In this document: positions 42,806 to 53,381 of the stretch, in pieces
Layout: the number at the start of each line of letters is the position of its first letter
Numbering within the stretch: position 1 is the stretch's first letter
Assembly: GCA_008330645.1 (NCBI GenBank)
Contig: VLTN01000016.1
Span: forward strand, 62,001-126,000
Reading direction: 5' to 3'
Length of the DNA stretch: 64,000 nt
DNA from: Cafeteria roenbergensis
Lineage: Eukaryota > Sar > Bigyra > Bicosoecida > Cafeteriaceae
The notes under the pieces: generated by a model
What the model was told of the DNA's origin: nothing
The model's input: only the letters and a program-made list of their open reading frames with translations
Database searches by the model: none
Position numbers and translations under genes: made by a program

Positions 42806-45081
42806 TTGTTCCTGCCACCCAACAGACCACTGGCTCTGCTGCGCCTCCCACCCAGGCCCCGGCTGACGCGACTGCCGAGGCGGCGGCTGCCGCGATCCAG
42901 CGGGCGGCAGTGAGGCGACTTCGCGAGCTCGCTTCCATGGCTGCCTTCGCCGAATACGCGGCCGTGGCCCGGCGCCTGCACGGAGTGGCCTCGTCTGCTG
43001 CTCCCGCGGCAAGGCGCCACCCCCGCCTGCAGGGCTGGGCGCAGCTCTCTGGCTGCACCCCGCCTGAGGACGCACGCGACGTGGCGGGCGCTCCCCTCCT
43101 GCTGCAGCCTGTGTCTGCCGTTCCCCGGTTCTCTGTGCGGGGGGCGCGTCGGCTTGCCCTCAGCCTTCGCCCCGGCCAGTCCGTGCGCTTCGTTCTGGCA
43201 GCCCGCCCCGTTGAGTTGGTGCGCAGCATGGCTGTCACCTCGGCGCTTCGCCGCGCGGTTCAGTCCGCCATCGCGGCCTCGTTCGGCTCCACCCCGGTCC
43301 CCCGCCTGCAGGACATCCCGGAGGGTGGGGTGCTCCCGCAGCTCATCGCAGCAGAGCAGGCCGAGGCCCAGGCCGGCGAGGGCGCCGGCGCAGCAGCGGA
43401 TGCCGCTGCCCCGCCAGCCAAGCGCCCCCGCGCTGAAGCAGGGCAGGCAGATGCCTCGACAGGCGATGAGGATGCAGCCGAGAGCGAACCAGTCGTGGCC
43501 CGGCCGCGCACGCGCTCGCGCTCCAAGCGCCGGGGTCTCGCCCCCAAGGCCGTCAACGCCGAGCCCGCTGCGGCCAAGCCCAGCAAGCGCCGGCACAGGT
43601 CGGGCAGCGCCGCGGCGGCTGCAGCAGCCGGGCCGTCTCCGCCCGCTTCGTCGTCCTCGTCCTCGTCCTCGTCCGCCGCTGCAACTCGGAGCAGCACTCG
43701 CTCATCGGCGCAGTCCAGTGTGCCAGAGGAGGCATTGCCGTTCCTTGGTGCCGTCGCCTCCCTGATGGACCGCTGGCTGCCTTGGTCGGCCACCCGAGAG
43801 GCGCTGCTCTCGACAGGGCTGTGGACCCCGGCAGTGTCCGGCCCGGCATCCCAGTTGGGCATCTGTGAAGTCTTCCGCCCTGGCACGGTGGGCGACGAGT
43901 TCGAGGCTGTGGCAGCGGCGTGGGCCAGCGCAGTGACTGGCGGAGAGATTTCATCGCTCGAGGCGCTCAGGCAAGACTTGAAATCGCGGCTATCCGGCCC
44001 AGTGAAAGCCGCTGTGGAGCGCGCCGGCCTCACCGGGAAGCGCCTGCCCCGCCTTGGCGCTGGACTCCGCGAACTGCGGGTGATGAAGGTGCTCGTCGCC
44101 ATCGTGGTTTGGGCCGTGGGAGCGGTCTCGTGGGAGGAGGGGCTCAAGGGCGCGTTCCGCCTGCCCGATGTCCTTGGTGTCCGCTCGGGCAAACGGGTCG
44201 CGTCCAAAAAGGCCTTCCAGCGCGCCCTCAAGGAAGCCCAGACCGCGACCGCGGACATCCTTGACGGCACCGCGCCCGCCGCCGAAACGGCCGTTGCAGC
44301 CGCCCCCGCGGTGCAAGCGGACGCAGCACCTGCAGCCAAGGCCCCGTCCCGGAGGCGCGGCAGGGGGCGCCCTCGGAAGGGCTCCAAGGCCGCCCCAGCC
44401 CCCACCCCCGCCACGGCCTCGTCTGCTGCCGGAGCAGAGGAGGCGAAGGCGGCCGCGCCACAGCCGAGCATCGCAGAGGCGGCCGAGCGGGAGCTGCGAA
44501 GCTTGGCTGACGTGGATAGCTCCATGCTTGCGGGCGACTGCGGGGAGGCCGTCGCCCCCGACGGAGCGGGGCCCGACGACAGCCCGCTGTACCGGGACCA
44601 GAGCTGGAGCCTATTGGTGGGCGACTACGAGGACCCGGATACGGAGCGCTTTGCCATCGCCGCGGCAAGGAGCGCTGTGCTTCACACAACCAAGCTTGGA
44701 AGGGGAGGGAAGAAGGCGCTTGCCGCCTTTGCCGAAGCGGAGGACGAGCTTGCCATGAGGGCCGCTGGCGGACAGTTTGTGGAGCTCCTCGTTCCGCGCG
44801 ACGAAGACTGGGCAACGTTTGGGTCCTCTGTGTCTGCGAGCGAGTCGGCGGGAAGGAGGCACACCCGCGTCCTGCCTCGTGTGGTCGCGGCCCTCGCCGC
44901 CCTCGCTCGGCCCGGCGGCGGAGGCTTCCGGACGGCGCGACAATGGCAGCGCGCTTTGGCTGAGCCCTCGCGGCGGATGCTGTTCTGCGTCCACATGCAA
45001 GCCGTGTCTGCACTTCGCCCCGCCCTGTGCACGTTGGAATGCGTCTATGAGGAGTTTGCTGGTGGCTCGCCCCCGCTTTGA
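37845..45081 (+). CDS. Large RADX-like RPA-related OB-fold protein
   Basis: 2,370 residues from exon 1 (37845..38069) and a single 6.9-kb exon (38194..45081), with a phase-0 intron of 124 nt (GTGAGA...CGCAG). RADX binds single-stranded DNA at replication forks and restrains RAD51. Segments resembling human RADX occur in the same order. The first OB fold spans the splice site (YSQYDVCLYVPP, then ALHPSLNGLVASGVLAELSR, compare YCYDVTISDG and LDPSLNSLV). The second OB fold has LFVGRLLRVQRTSTF, then FDIADASGAVRVSCWNAA, then APLGTLVAVRGQRIKN. The third has RNGDVVSVAGIVTHVGHV and WVRIRDNSGAEAAVRV. A C-terminal strand set is LFCVHMQAVSALRPALCTLE. Long Ala/Ser/Asp-rich linkers, AT-hook-like basic patches (RGRPRTRR, RRRGRGRPRKG) and a poly-Ser run account for the extra ~1,500 residues. 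Exon 1 begins like a signal peptide, but the splice into the OB fold argues against secretion. Confidence 0.72.
42176..42214 (+). repeat. GACGCC hexanucleotide repeat (Asp-Ala)n
   Basis: Imperfect GAC-GCC units in the RADX-like gene encode DADEADADADADADA. Confidence 0.85.
42757..42804 (+). repeat. (AGC)16 trinucleotide repeat encoding poly-Ser
   Basis: Sixteen uninterrupted AGC codons in the RADX-like gene are flanked by TCG and GTT. The run is in frame, so length changes would only alter a Ser tract. Confidence 0.95.
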
Positions 45082-45465
45082 GCTGCCTTCGCTTCTGGTT
45101 GCCCGATGCGATTGGTGTTTTGCGTTGCGAAGGTTCGTGCGTTTGGTTCCGTGGTTCAAGCTTCCGATGTGCGCGCGCGACGCGGACTGCCCACAAAAGC
45201 GCTCGTTGCTGCTCAGCTTGGTGCTTTGGCGGGGATGCAAGGCAGACTGTTCTCGTTGCAACTCCGAAACCGTTGATTCTCGCCTCTGCCTTGCAGTTCT
45301 TGTTTGTCGCGTGGCAACTCGCAGCCACCGGCCTCGCGGAACGACCCTCGGCCGGTAGCTTGGCACGAGAGGGGACGGGTGCGTGGGCACAGATCGCCCT
45401 CCCCTTGCACTTGGGGAGACACGGGAGGGTTGGGCGTCAGTTCTCGTCAGAAGCTGCCGCTGACA
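45082..45465. other. Intergenic region between two tandem + strand genes
   Basis: 384 bp between the RADX-like stop and the chosen ATG of the EF-hand/WD40 gene. It is noticeably less GC-rich than its surroundings at 45090-45300. The pyrimidine-rich stretch ending CCTTGCAG at 45297 and the TCGTCAG at 45450 could be 3' splice sites of a 5' UTR intron. The frame is open upstream of the ATG but has no ATG codon. Confidence 0.45.
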
Positions 45466-48400
45466 ATGGAGGAAATCGGCGTGCTGACGCCGCCGCAACT
45501 CTCCCGCCTGCGGAAGGCATTCTTGGACAGCAGCGGACTGAGCAAGGCGGCCTTCGTGGCGGCCATGATGCAAATCATTGGGCCCAGGGCGCTCGCGCCT
45601 CGGGACTCGAACACCAGCCCAGAGCTTGCCACTGCTGCGGCTTTGGTGGACGTTTTCGATGCGGTTGATATCAACCACGACGGTACCGTGGACTGGGAGG
45701 AGTTTTCCGTGTACTACCTGGCTCACGGGTCCACTCGGGGCCCGGCGCTGCTGCGGCTGAAGCACCGTCTGAACGAGCGGTACGGCTTCGAAGGCAGCAC
45801 GCCGCACACGACCAACGTGACTCGCGTTCGCTACATTCCTGAGCTACAGAAGCTCTTTGTGTGTGAGGAGGGCAGCAAGTCCCTGAAGGTGCACGAGGCG
45901 GCCGTAATGCGAGTGGACGACGGCATGCCTCTCCTCGGGGAGGTGAACCTGCGCGGTGCCGACGCTCTGGATGTGGCGTTTGCGCCAACTCCGCGCCTGC
46001 TTCTCGTTGCATGCGCCGACTTTGCCATCAAGCTCTTTGACGCCGCGCCGCTGATGCCTTCGGTCCGGCGGTTCAAGGGGCTGATGGCCAGCGTGTATCG
46101 CAAGCTGCGCTACATGCGCGGCAACGCGGCGGACGCTCCCGGGGCGGATGCCGTTGCCACAGGTGAGGACGAGCTCATGGAGGCACTGGCAGCTCAAGCG
46201 GCCGCTGAAGAGGCCAGGCTGCGGCGGCGGCGCATGCAAGCTGGCGCGGCGGTCAAGGACTACCTGCCGATGAAGCTGCTCGGCTTCGCGCACACGCCCA
46301 CTGTCCAGAAGACTCTTGCTTGGCACGGGGAAGGCGAACAGCTGATTTCGTCGGGGCTCGACGAGCACATCTTGGTGTGGAAAGTCCGGCTGATTAAGTC
46401 TTCCCCCACGGCGAAAGTTGCGCACATTGTGCAAACAGGCGTGCTGGCGGGCCACACAGCAACGGTCAACGACGTTCTAGTCATTCCCCAGCATGGACCA
46501 CCGCCGGGAAGGGCGGCGTCGGGGCCAAATGGCGAGGTGCCGGTCGGCGAGGTCTTGCTCGAAGCGGACGACGACGGCCTGACTTCCGCATCCACCACGC
46601 AGGTCGGCACCGGGGACGCAGAGGCAGGCAACACCCCTGTCACGCCAGTGGCCACGACTCCTGCGCCCGACCCACGCGGAAACGCAACGCCTTCCTTCGT
46701 GGACGCCGCCGCCGCATCGGCGCTCTCGCCGGAGCCCGCGGCCAAGGTTGGGTTCCTTGTCAGCACGTCATCGGACACCACGGTGCGAATTTGGAAGTAC
46801 GCGAACGATCGCATTTCCCTCGTGCGGGTCAGCCGGAGGCATTCGCAGTCGGTGCAGTTTGCGCGTTTCGCGCGCCTTCCGAGGATGCTTCTGACAGCCG
46901 GCCTCGACAACTTCATTCAGTGCTTTGACATGTCGCTCGATGACGGCACTGCCGTGATGAAGCTCGTGGGCCATACGTCGCCCATTACGGGGCTAGCCAC
47001 CATCCCCAGCCGCGCGCAGGCGGTCAGCGTGGACGAGAACGGGTTCGTCCGGTGGTGGAACGTGTGCCGAGACGCGTCCGTGCTGGATGAGGAGCGCTGC
47101 CTGCAGGTTGTGCGTCCTGCGTCTGCCACGGTCTCTCCGTTCCTTCCGCGAGGGCTGGACGTTGTGCACTCGCTCCCGACGATGGCCGCTCGAACGATGG
47201 GGACTTCGTGGGAAGGGCTGACGCTCATCCGCATCGGCCATGCGCTAGCAGCCGGAGGCATGGCAGCAGGCGCACAGCTCACGGAGCAAATGGACGCACT
47301 GCGGGCCGCAGGGAGCCAGGTCGCTGGGGCGGGAGACGACGGGACTCCCACCGAGGCGGCTGACAGCATTTCCACCTCGAGCGGCAGCTTTGCCACTTCG
47401 GGCGACGGCTCTCCGGGTGGCAGGCCGATGGCTGCTGCCACTCGGGCGTCCGCAGCCATCGCCGCAGCCGCGCGGCGGGCAGCCCTCCCACACGGAAGCG
47501 TCATAGTTGCCGGTTCCCGATTGAAGTGCTTCGAGACCGTTGCCGTCACAGATGAGGCGTCCGTGCCGGTGCTCGTGAATGCGGCGCCGGAGCTTGGGTC
47601 AATCATTGCCGTGCTGGAGCGGGACGCGCGAGTGGTGTCGGCCGGCGACGGCTCGTTGCGACACTACTTTGAGGAAGTCGGGGGAGGCGTCGTCGCATGC
47701 GCCGCCAGGGCCGTCGACAGCCGCGTGCTCTTCGTTGGAATGTCCTCGGGGCGGGTGCACGCCGTCAATCTGGGCACTGGCGCCCGGCTGCTGGAGCTCC
47801 CGCCGCACCGTCGCGACGTGTGCGCGGTCATTCCGTGCCCAGCGGACTCACTGGCGATCACAGCGTCGTGGGACCGAACCCTCCGTGTGGTCGATTTGCT
47901 TGCAGCGTCGCAGTGCATTCCAGTTCAGGTTGCCGATTCTTCAGGAGCAGTTGCTTCAGCGCCCCAGGCCTATCAGAGTGCAGCAGAGCCCCCGGCAGCG
48001 GCAGGCGCAGGGGCTCCGTCGCCAGAGACAGGGCTGCAGCTGGTGGACGAGTCTGGCTGCGAGGCAAGCGCGCCGCGCAGCTGCCACGTTGCTGCCATGG
48101 ATATGAGCATGCTGCGGTTTCAGACCTCGTTGGAGCGGCCTCTGGAAACGTCGCCGTCGGTGCTTCGGGAGGTGCAGAGCGCAATGCCTGCAGCCATCAC
48201 GTGCGCTGCAGTTAGCCTTGAAACTGCCCTGATCGCAACAGGTGATGCCCAGGGAAACCTGCGCTTGTGGACGTTCGACACGATGAACGCCGCCGGCAGA
48301 GCAGTCGGCCACCAGGCAGAGGTCCATGCCGCGAGCTTCGTGCCAAAGGCGCTCGCGCTTGTCAGCGGGGACTCGTCTGGCGTAGTTCTCGTCTGGGACA

Positions 48401-51400
48401 CACATGCCCGGCTCGCGAAGGGCACGGACATGCTGAGGTGCGTGATGGCGTTCCGGGCTGCTGTGGCTCCAGGGCCCAAGCCCACCCCGTTTGCGCCCCG
48501 GGAAGCGGTTGGCGTCGTTGCAGAAGACGTGCAGGGAGCCACGTTTGACACGGCACGGAGCCACATGAGTACTGGCCCGATAAGCACGCGCGCGGTCCCG
48601 TCCGACTCGCCCGCGGCTGCAAGGCTCGGAGTCGACGGGCCGGAAGAGGTCGCCCTCCCCCCCCTGCAGCAGGGCTCCGGAGACGACATTGCCTCACTCC
48701 TCGCATTAAAGACGCTCAGGGGCAAAGCGATTGTGGTCGCAGGGACGGAGTCTGGCAAGATCTGCGTCTGGGATGTTTCCGAGGCGCTCCAGCGCACCAC
48801 CGCGTTTCGCACTGAGAGGCTGCCACCTGCGCAGCTTTCCTTTGAACCGCGTCGCTCGGCCTATGGTACCGTCCGAGACGACCCCGACTGTGACCCGCGA
48901 TTGTGGCAAGCGAGTCTGCCTGCTATGCGGCTCAGGGCCCAGTGGCAGCACCAGCTTCGAGAGGCTTCGGACATTGCGCGGACAGAGGTGAAGCTGCTCT
49001 GCCTGTTCGAAGCGCACTCGGCTGGAGCGGTGACTTGCTTGTCGTTTCAGGCCATGCCCGACACGCTCCTCAGCGGAGGAGGGCGAGGCGAAATCCGCGC
49101 GTGGGACCTGACAGTTTGTGACGCAGACGTTCCCCGTGACCACGGCAGCGAGTCCGACGAAGTGGACGACGGCGACCAGAAGGAGCCGATCAGCCCAGGG
49201 GCTCCCGCTTTGGCCAAGCGCCGGTTCTTTTCGCAAGGGGCAGGGAGGCTGCCTGCAGTGGCTCGCTCGCGAGCGGGCAAATTCGGCGCCGCTCCCGCCG
49301 CTCCTGCCGCCGCGAGCGCCGCCACCGCCGTCCCGTCGCGGATGCGCAGTGACAGACGCGCAGCACGCAAGGGGGAGCGAGTCCGCATTCACGACTCGAG
49401 CAAGCCAGACACCAGCCGCGAGCCTGCACGGCGCCGCCGACCTCAAGGCATGTCCGTGTTCACGGGACCGGAAGCTCCTCTTGCTGTGGGCTGCTGGCCG
49501 TGGGACGACCGGCCGCAAGGCGCACGACCTCGAATTCGGGACGGCAGCCTCGAGTCGCTTCCCGGCTGGGGGCTGGTGCTCACGACGCCAAACGCCCCGC
49601 CGGCTCCGCTCAAGGGGCAGTGGCGGTTTCCGCTGTCGGAGGCCATGTTCGCGCAGTCTCGGGCAGCCCACGCTCAAGAAGTCCTCCGACAGGCAACGGA
49701 GCACGAGCTGGATGCGGCAAGCCCCGACGCGTCGAGGCCCGGCAGCGCGGCCTCGGACGCTGAAGGCGGGCCTGGCCTTTCGAAGGCGCGTCTGGCCATC
49801 CGGCGGGCGCACACACAGCGAATGCAGGAGCGAAAGACCCAGATGAGGGTGCTGCGTCGCATGCTCGGGCTCGAGGACGGCAGCCTGGGGCTTTCGGCAG
49901 ACCAGGTAGAATCACTGGCGAGCACGGCGTCACGGCCAGACGGCGCCGTGCGAGCTGCAGAGCTCATGACCTCCCTGTCCACCCCCCGGGCCAAGTGGGG
50001 ACGATCTCCCACAAGATCGTCGCGGAGCGCGAGCCGCACTCGCCCACCGTCGCGGCCTGATGCGCCAGCCAGCCCCGGCGGAAGGCGTCCCCTGGTCGCC
50101 CCGCCAAAGAGGTCGGTGCTGTCAGGTGACGACTCCGCAAAAGGTGGGCCATGGGATCCCGAGCGAGGGGCCAGGCGGCACGACGTCGTGGCCACAATGC
50201 TTTGGCGAGGGCGCCCTCCTGGAGACGAGGACCCGAGTGCTGCGCTCTCCCTCGCATTCCTGGGCGGAATGCCCGCTCAGTCGGCCAGCGATGCAACGGA
50301 CATGTCGGAGGACTGGTGGTCGGACGAGCAAATGCGCCGCTCTCTGTCCAAGCGGTCGACTGTCGACGATCCGCTCGGCGCGGACGACGACTTCACCAGG
50401 TCCAACCTGCGGCGCATGCTCAAGCAGGAAGCCCAGGATTTGGCGATCAGCCAGTCTCAGATGCTGCCTGCCCGCTTTGTGGTCAACCACTCCATGGCCG
50501 CATCGCCGCAGCAAAAGGCTGCGCAGCTGGCCGCAGCCGTGCGGCGCACCCTCAACGTGTCGGGCACGGAGCTCTCAATGGCCAAGGTGCCCGGGTGGAG
50601 CGACCGAGGCTCCAAGCATCGCTACCCGGCAATGACACACGAGCAAAACCGCCGCAACGCAGCCGCCAGGTCGGCTGCGGCCCACGTGCTGATGACGACT
50701 GCACCCGCCGACGTTGCAGAGGAGCTCCGCGCGGCGTCCATGGAGGCGCGACGCGAGGCCTTGCTCGATGCCGACGCGGTGCTCGATATGGCAATGGCCC
50801 CGAGCGAGTTCCTCAAGAGCCACCTCGGCGATGAGGCGCAGCTCAAGTCGCTCGCGCGCCCTGGATCTTCAGTTCCCCCTCTCTCCACGCGGCGAGGTCC
50901 CAAGGGCGGAGTTCGGCCTTCGACATCGCTTGGGCCTGGTTCCGTAGAGTCCCTGCAAGCTGGGTTCGCCCCGTCGCCGGGGCTGAGCCCCGAGCGCTTG
51001 AAGCCGCTGCCTCGCGCAGCAGCGCCTGGCCCCTCCCCCGGCAAGGCCCGCAGCTCCGACCGACGAGCAGACCCTGGCTCGCCACGACATGCGCACGCAG
51101 ACGCGCATGGGAGTGAGCCCCTTGCCGACTCCGCCGAGGCCGCCACTCTCATTAGCCAGGCGCTGGAAGCCGTGCGGCTGAGAAGGAAGGCGCCCTATGC
51201 CGCAGGCGTCGTGGGGCGGAAGCCTGGCGCGTCTCCCAGCAAGGGCGCTCCGGCTGCCGCGTCCCAAGACGCAGTGTTTGGGATGCGAATCGAGAAACAC
51301 AGGGCCCTTTCAGTGCGGGACACGCGCGAGATCGCGGCGCAGGCTGTGCTGCAGGAGGAGTTCAAGCAGTCGCTCGCTCGCGACGCTGCGAAGCGAAGGG

Positions 51401-52611
51401 CGCGAAGCCGGCAACTCTCGGCGGCTCTCAGCGCCGCAGACCCCAGCCAGCCGATTCCGGACGGCCTTCGCAAGCTGGGCGCAGAGGAGCTGGCCTCGCA
51501 GGCCAGAGGCGCGGCTGAAGGCCCTCGCCCAGTTGATGCGGCTGTCGTTGCCAACGACTCTCGGTTCGGGGGCAGGGGCATTTCCCAGCGGAGCGGCGTC
51601 AATGCGCTCCGTCGCGCCCTCATCGACGTCACGACGGACTTGGCAGGGGACGACGACGCCCTGCGGCTCGGCCACCAGCGCCGACTGCGGATGCGGCTGC
51701 GCCGCATCGATCCCCTAGAAGCCATGTTCGCGCCGGACGGCCCCGGTCCTGGGCCAGATGCACCATCGGGAGCGTCGCTGGCGACACGCAAGATGTTTGG
51801 CCCTTATAAGCGCATGGACATTGCTGCCTTTCGCAAGGTCATTCAGCGAATCGACCAGGACGGCGACCGCGTCATCACGCGCCAGGAGTTCCTGGCCGAC
51901 CCGTTTGTTACGAACGACGACACACTCGGCGCCAGGATGGAGAGCATCTACCGTTCCCTCGACCGCGATGGCTCCGGAAACGTCACGGTTGTCCAGTTTG
52001 CACGAGCCATGTTCCCAATGGCCGACGCGCCGACGCTGCGCGACATCCTTGCCTTCTGCTTTTGGCACCCCACCGTCCGCGAAGAGCAGGACGTGATGCG
52101 GGCCAAGTACAGTTCGAGGACGCTAGGCGACTTGCGACGCCTGTTTCTGCTCTATGACACGGACAGCGGAGGCACGATTTCGCGAGACGAGCTGCTGGAA
52201 GCACTGCGGGCAATCCACAAGGGCAACAGCCGGGCCACTCGGAACATCTACGAGCAGGCAAGCAGCATGCAGTCCAAGGCTGCCGGGCTCGCCATCATCG
52301 AGACACAGCTCGACTCCATCATGGCAAGGGCGGACACGGACGGGAACGACGAGCTCGACTTTGAGGAGTTTGTCGGGCTGATGGGCCCAACCTTCGAGCC
52401 GACTGCGCCCATCGTCCCGGACATCGACGGCCGCTACCGGCCCAAGTTGGAAGTGGAGATCAGCGAGTTGGTCGAGGACGAAGAAGACCCCTTGGAGGCT
52501 GCGCTTGCCGTGGCAAAGGAGCGGCGAGCTGAAGCCGTGCACGAAAAAGGCAGGGGGCGGTCAGAGGCCGACTCTGCGGCAGGCGACGATGAGTGGTCAG
52601 TGGACTTGTAG
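45466..52611 (+). CDS. Large EF-hand / WD40 / EF-hand protein
   Basis: An intronless 2,381-residue frame from the ATG at 45466 (MEEIGVLTPPQLSRL) to TAG. An N-terminal EF-hand has a canonical calcium loop (DINHDGTVDWEE). A WD40 region of at least seven recognisable blades follows across roughly residues 120-1220 (LISSGLDEHILVWKV, FLVSTSSDTTVRIWKY, AITASWDRTLRVVDL, LIATGDAQGNLRLWTF, LVSGDSSGVVLVWD, IVVAGTESGKICVWDV, LLSGGGRGEIRAWDL). About 850 basic, disordered residues come next, then a C-terminal cluster of EF-hands with intact loops (DQDGDRVITRQE, DRDGSGNVTVVQ, DTDSGGTISRDE, DTDGNDELDFEE). EF-hands next to WD40 propellers are typical of axonemal proteins such as the WDR49/WDR64/EFCAB8 group, so a calcium-responsive ciliary scaffold is likely, though not proven. 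This and the upstream RADX-like gene form one of only two same-strand neighbour pairs. Confidence 0.82.
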   Translation: MEEIGVLTPPQLSRLRKAFLDSSGLSKAAFVAAMMQIIGPRALAPRDSNTSPELATAAALVDVFDAVDINHDGTVDWEEFSVYYLAHGSTRGPALLRLKHRLNERYGFEGSTPHTTNVTRVRYIPELQKLFVCEEGSKSLKVHEAAVMRVDDGMPLLGEVNLRGADALDVAFAPTPRLLLVACADFAIKLFDAAPLMPSVRRFKGLMASVYRKLRYMRGNAADAPGADAVATGEDELMEALAAQAAAEEARLRRRRMQAGAAVKDYLPMKLLGFAHTPTVQKTLAWHGEGEQLISSGLDEHILVWKVRLIKSSPTAKVAHIVQTGVLAGHTATVNDVLVIPQHGPPPGRAASGPNGEVPVGEVLLEADDDGLTSASTTQVGTGDAEAGNTPVTPVATTPAPDPRGNATPSFVDAAAASALSPEPAAKVGFLVSTSSDTTVRIWKYANDRISLVRVSRRHSQSVQFARFARLPRMLLTAGLDNFIQCFDMSLDDGTAVMKLVGHTSPITGLATIPSRAQAVSVDENGFVRWWNVCRDASVLDEERCLQVVRPASATVSPFLPRGLDVVHSLPTMAARTMGTSWEGLTLIRIGHALAAGGMAAGAQLTEQMDALRAAGSQVAGAGDDGTPTEAADSISTSSGSFATSGDGSPGGRPMAAATRASAAIAAAARRAALPHGSVIVAGSRLKCFETVAVTDEASVPVLVNAAPELGSIIAVLERDARVVSAGDGSLRHYFEEVGGGVVACAARAVDSRVLFVGMSSGRVHAVNLGTGARLLELPPHRRDVCAVIPCPADSLAITASWDRTLRVVDLLAASQCIPVQVADSSGAVASAPQAYQSAAEPPAAAGAGAPSPETGLQLVDESGCEASAPRSCHVAAMDMSMLRFQTSLERPLETSPSVLREVQSAMPAAITCAAVSLETALIATGDAQGNLRLWTFDTMNAAGRAVGHQAEVHAASFVPKALALVSGDSSGVVLVWDTHARLAKGTDMLRCVMAFRAAVAPGPKPTPFAPREAVGVVAEDVQGATFDTARSHMSTGPISTRAVPSDSPAAARLGVDGPEEVALPPLQQGSGDDIASLLALKTLRGKAIVVAGTESGKICVWDVSEALQRTTAFRTERLPPAQLSFEPRRSAYGTVRDDPDCDPRLWQASLPAMRLRAQWQHQLREASDIARTEVKLLCLFEAHSAGAVTCLSFQAMPDTLLSGGGRGEIRAWDLTVCDADVPRDHGSESDEVDDGDQKEPISPGAPALAKRRFFSQGAGRLPAVARSRAGKFGAAPAAPAAASAATAVPSRMRSDRRAARKGERVRIHDSSKPDTSREPARRRRPQGMSVFTGPEAPLAVGCWPWDDRPQGARPRIRDGSLESLPGWGLVLTTPNAPPAPLKGQWRFPLSEAMFAQSRAAHAQEVLRQATEHELDAASPDASRPGSAASDAEGGPGLSKARLAIRRAHTQRMQERKTQMRVLRRMLGLEDGSLGLSADQVESLASTASRPDGAVRAAELMTSLSTPRAKWGRSPTRSSRSASRTRPPSRPDAPASPGGRRPLVAPPKRSVLSGDDSAKGGPWDPERGARRHDVVATMLWRGRPPGDEDPSAALSLAFLGGMPAQSASDATDMSEDWWSDEQMRRSLSKRSTVDDPLGADDDFTRSNLRRMLKQEAQDLAISQSQMLPARFVVNHSMAASPQQKAAQLAAAVRRTLNVSGTELSMAKVPGWSDRGSKHRYPAMTHEQNRRNAAARSAAAHVLMTTAPADVAEELRAASMEARREALLDADAVLDMAMAPSEFLKSHLGDEAQLKSLARPGSSVPPLSTRRGPKGGVRPSTSLGPGSVESLQAGFAPSPGLSPERLKPLPRAAAPGPSPGKARSSDRRADPGSPRHAHADAHGSEPLADSAEAATLISQALEAVRLRRKAPYAAGVVGRKPGASPSKGAPAAASQDAVFGMRIEKHRALSVRDTREIAAQAVLQEEFKQSLARDAAKRRARSRQLSAALSAADPSQPIPDGLRKLGAEELASQARGAAEGPRPVDAAVVANDSRFGGRGISQRSGVNALRRALIDVTTDLAGDDDALRLGHQRRLRMRLRRIDPLEAMFAPDGPGPGPDAPSGASLATRKMFGPYKRMDIAAFRKVIQRIDQDGDRVITRQEFLADPFVTNDDTLGARMESIYRSLDRDGSGNVTVVQFARAMFPMADAPTLRDILAFCFWHPTVREEQDVMRAKYSSRTLGDLRRLFLLYDTDSGGTISRDELLEALRAIHKGNSRATRNIYEQASSMQSKAAGLAIIETQLDSIMARADTDGNDELDFEEFVGLMGPTFEPTAPIVPDIDGRYRPKLEVEISELVEDEEDPLEAALAVAKERRAEAVHEKGRGRSEADSAAGDDEWSVDL

Positions 52612-52715
52612 CCCGCGGCCAGCCCTGCCTGTTTGCTGGGCAGGCCCCTGGGAGCAAACCGTGCTTGCAAATTTGACAGTGCAGCGCATGCAGTGGGGCG
52701 GCCACGCAAAGCTCC

Positions 52716-53381
52716 TCAAGCGGTCCGAAGGGGCGGGCTGACAAGGATCACAACGTCGCCACGCACAAACAGCATGTCCATAGTGCGCTTGGAGGTCTGC
52801 GGCGCCGGGTTCGGGAAAAGTACTCGCACACACGAGTCAATCGGGGCAAGCTGGGCGGCAGCGGCGGGTCGGCACACCGGCCAGCCGCGGACAGCAACGC
52901 AATGCCAGGGGGGCTTCGTGCCATATCCGCTCCCCTGGCATGGCGGGCCCGAAAACGGGCGACAGCGAGGTCGAGCGCCCGCGCAAGCGCTTGAAACGCA
53001 CCTTGGAGAGCTCCTCGCCTGTTGTGGGGTCCTTCTCCGTCGTGACGTGGGTCTCTTCTGCGTCCCCGAGCATCAGGTTCATGTGCTCGTCGAATGCCTG
53101 CGAAGCGGGGACAACAGGAGGCTGGCGGTGCTGGGCGCGGACGGGCGGAACGGAGCGGGCCGGGGGGCAGGCAACAAAATTCCTCGCTTGCCCGCCCCGC
53201 GGCACCTGTCCCGCAGCCCCGACACTGCGCAGGCAGCGGCTGCTGGCGCGGCGAGCGGGTGGCACACCCTCACGTGCAGCCGGCCGCGGATCTCGCGGTC
53301 TCCCCGGCACTTGACGAGGACGCGCTCGTCAAGGGACAGGCGGACCAGGTCGATGGGACGCTCCACGGAGGAGGATGCCAT
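52716..53381 (-). CDS. LSM3: U6 snRNA-associated Sm-like protein LSm3
   Basis: 94 residues in three exons: 53381..53274, 53097..53002 and 52796..52716. Introns are 176 and 205 nt (GTGAGG...CGCAG and GTGCGT...CCGCAG), all in phase 0. LSm3 is part of the LSm2-8 ring on U6 snRNA and the LSm1-7 ring in mRNA decay. The Sm1 motif is [27 protein letters not shown], then [15 protein letters not shown] (compare AYDQHLNMILGDVEE). The Sm2 motif is [20 protein letters not shown]. The final exon codes for only 26 residues. It is head-to-head with BUB3, and only 104 bp separate its stop from the stop of the EF-hand/WD40 gene. Confidence 0.95.
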
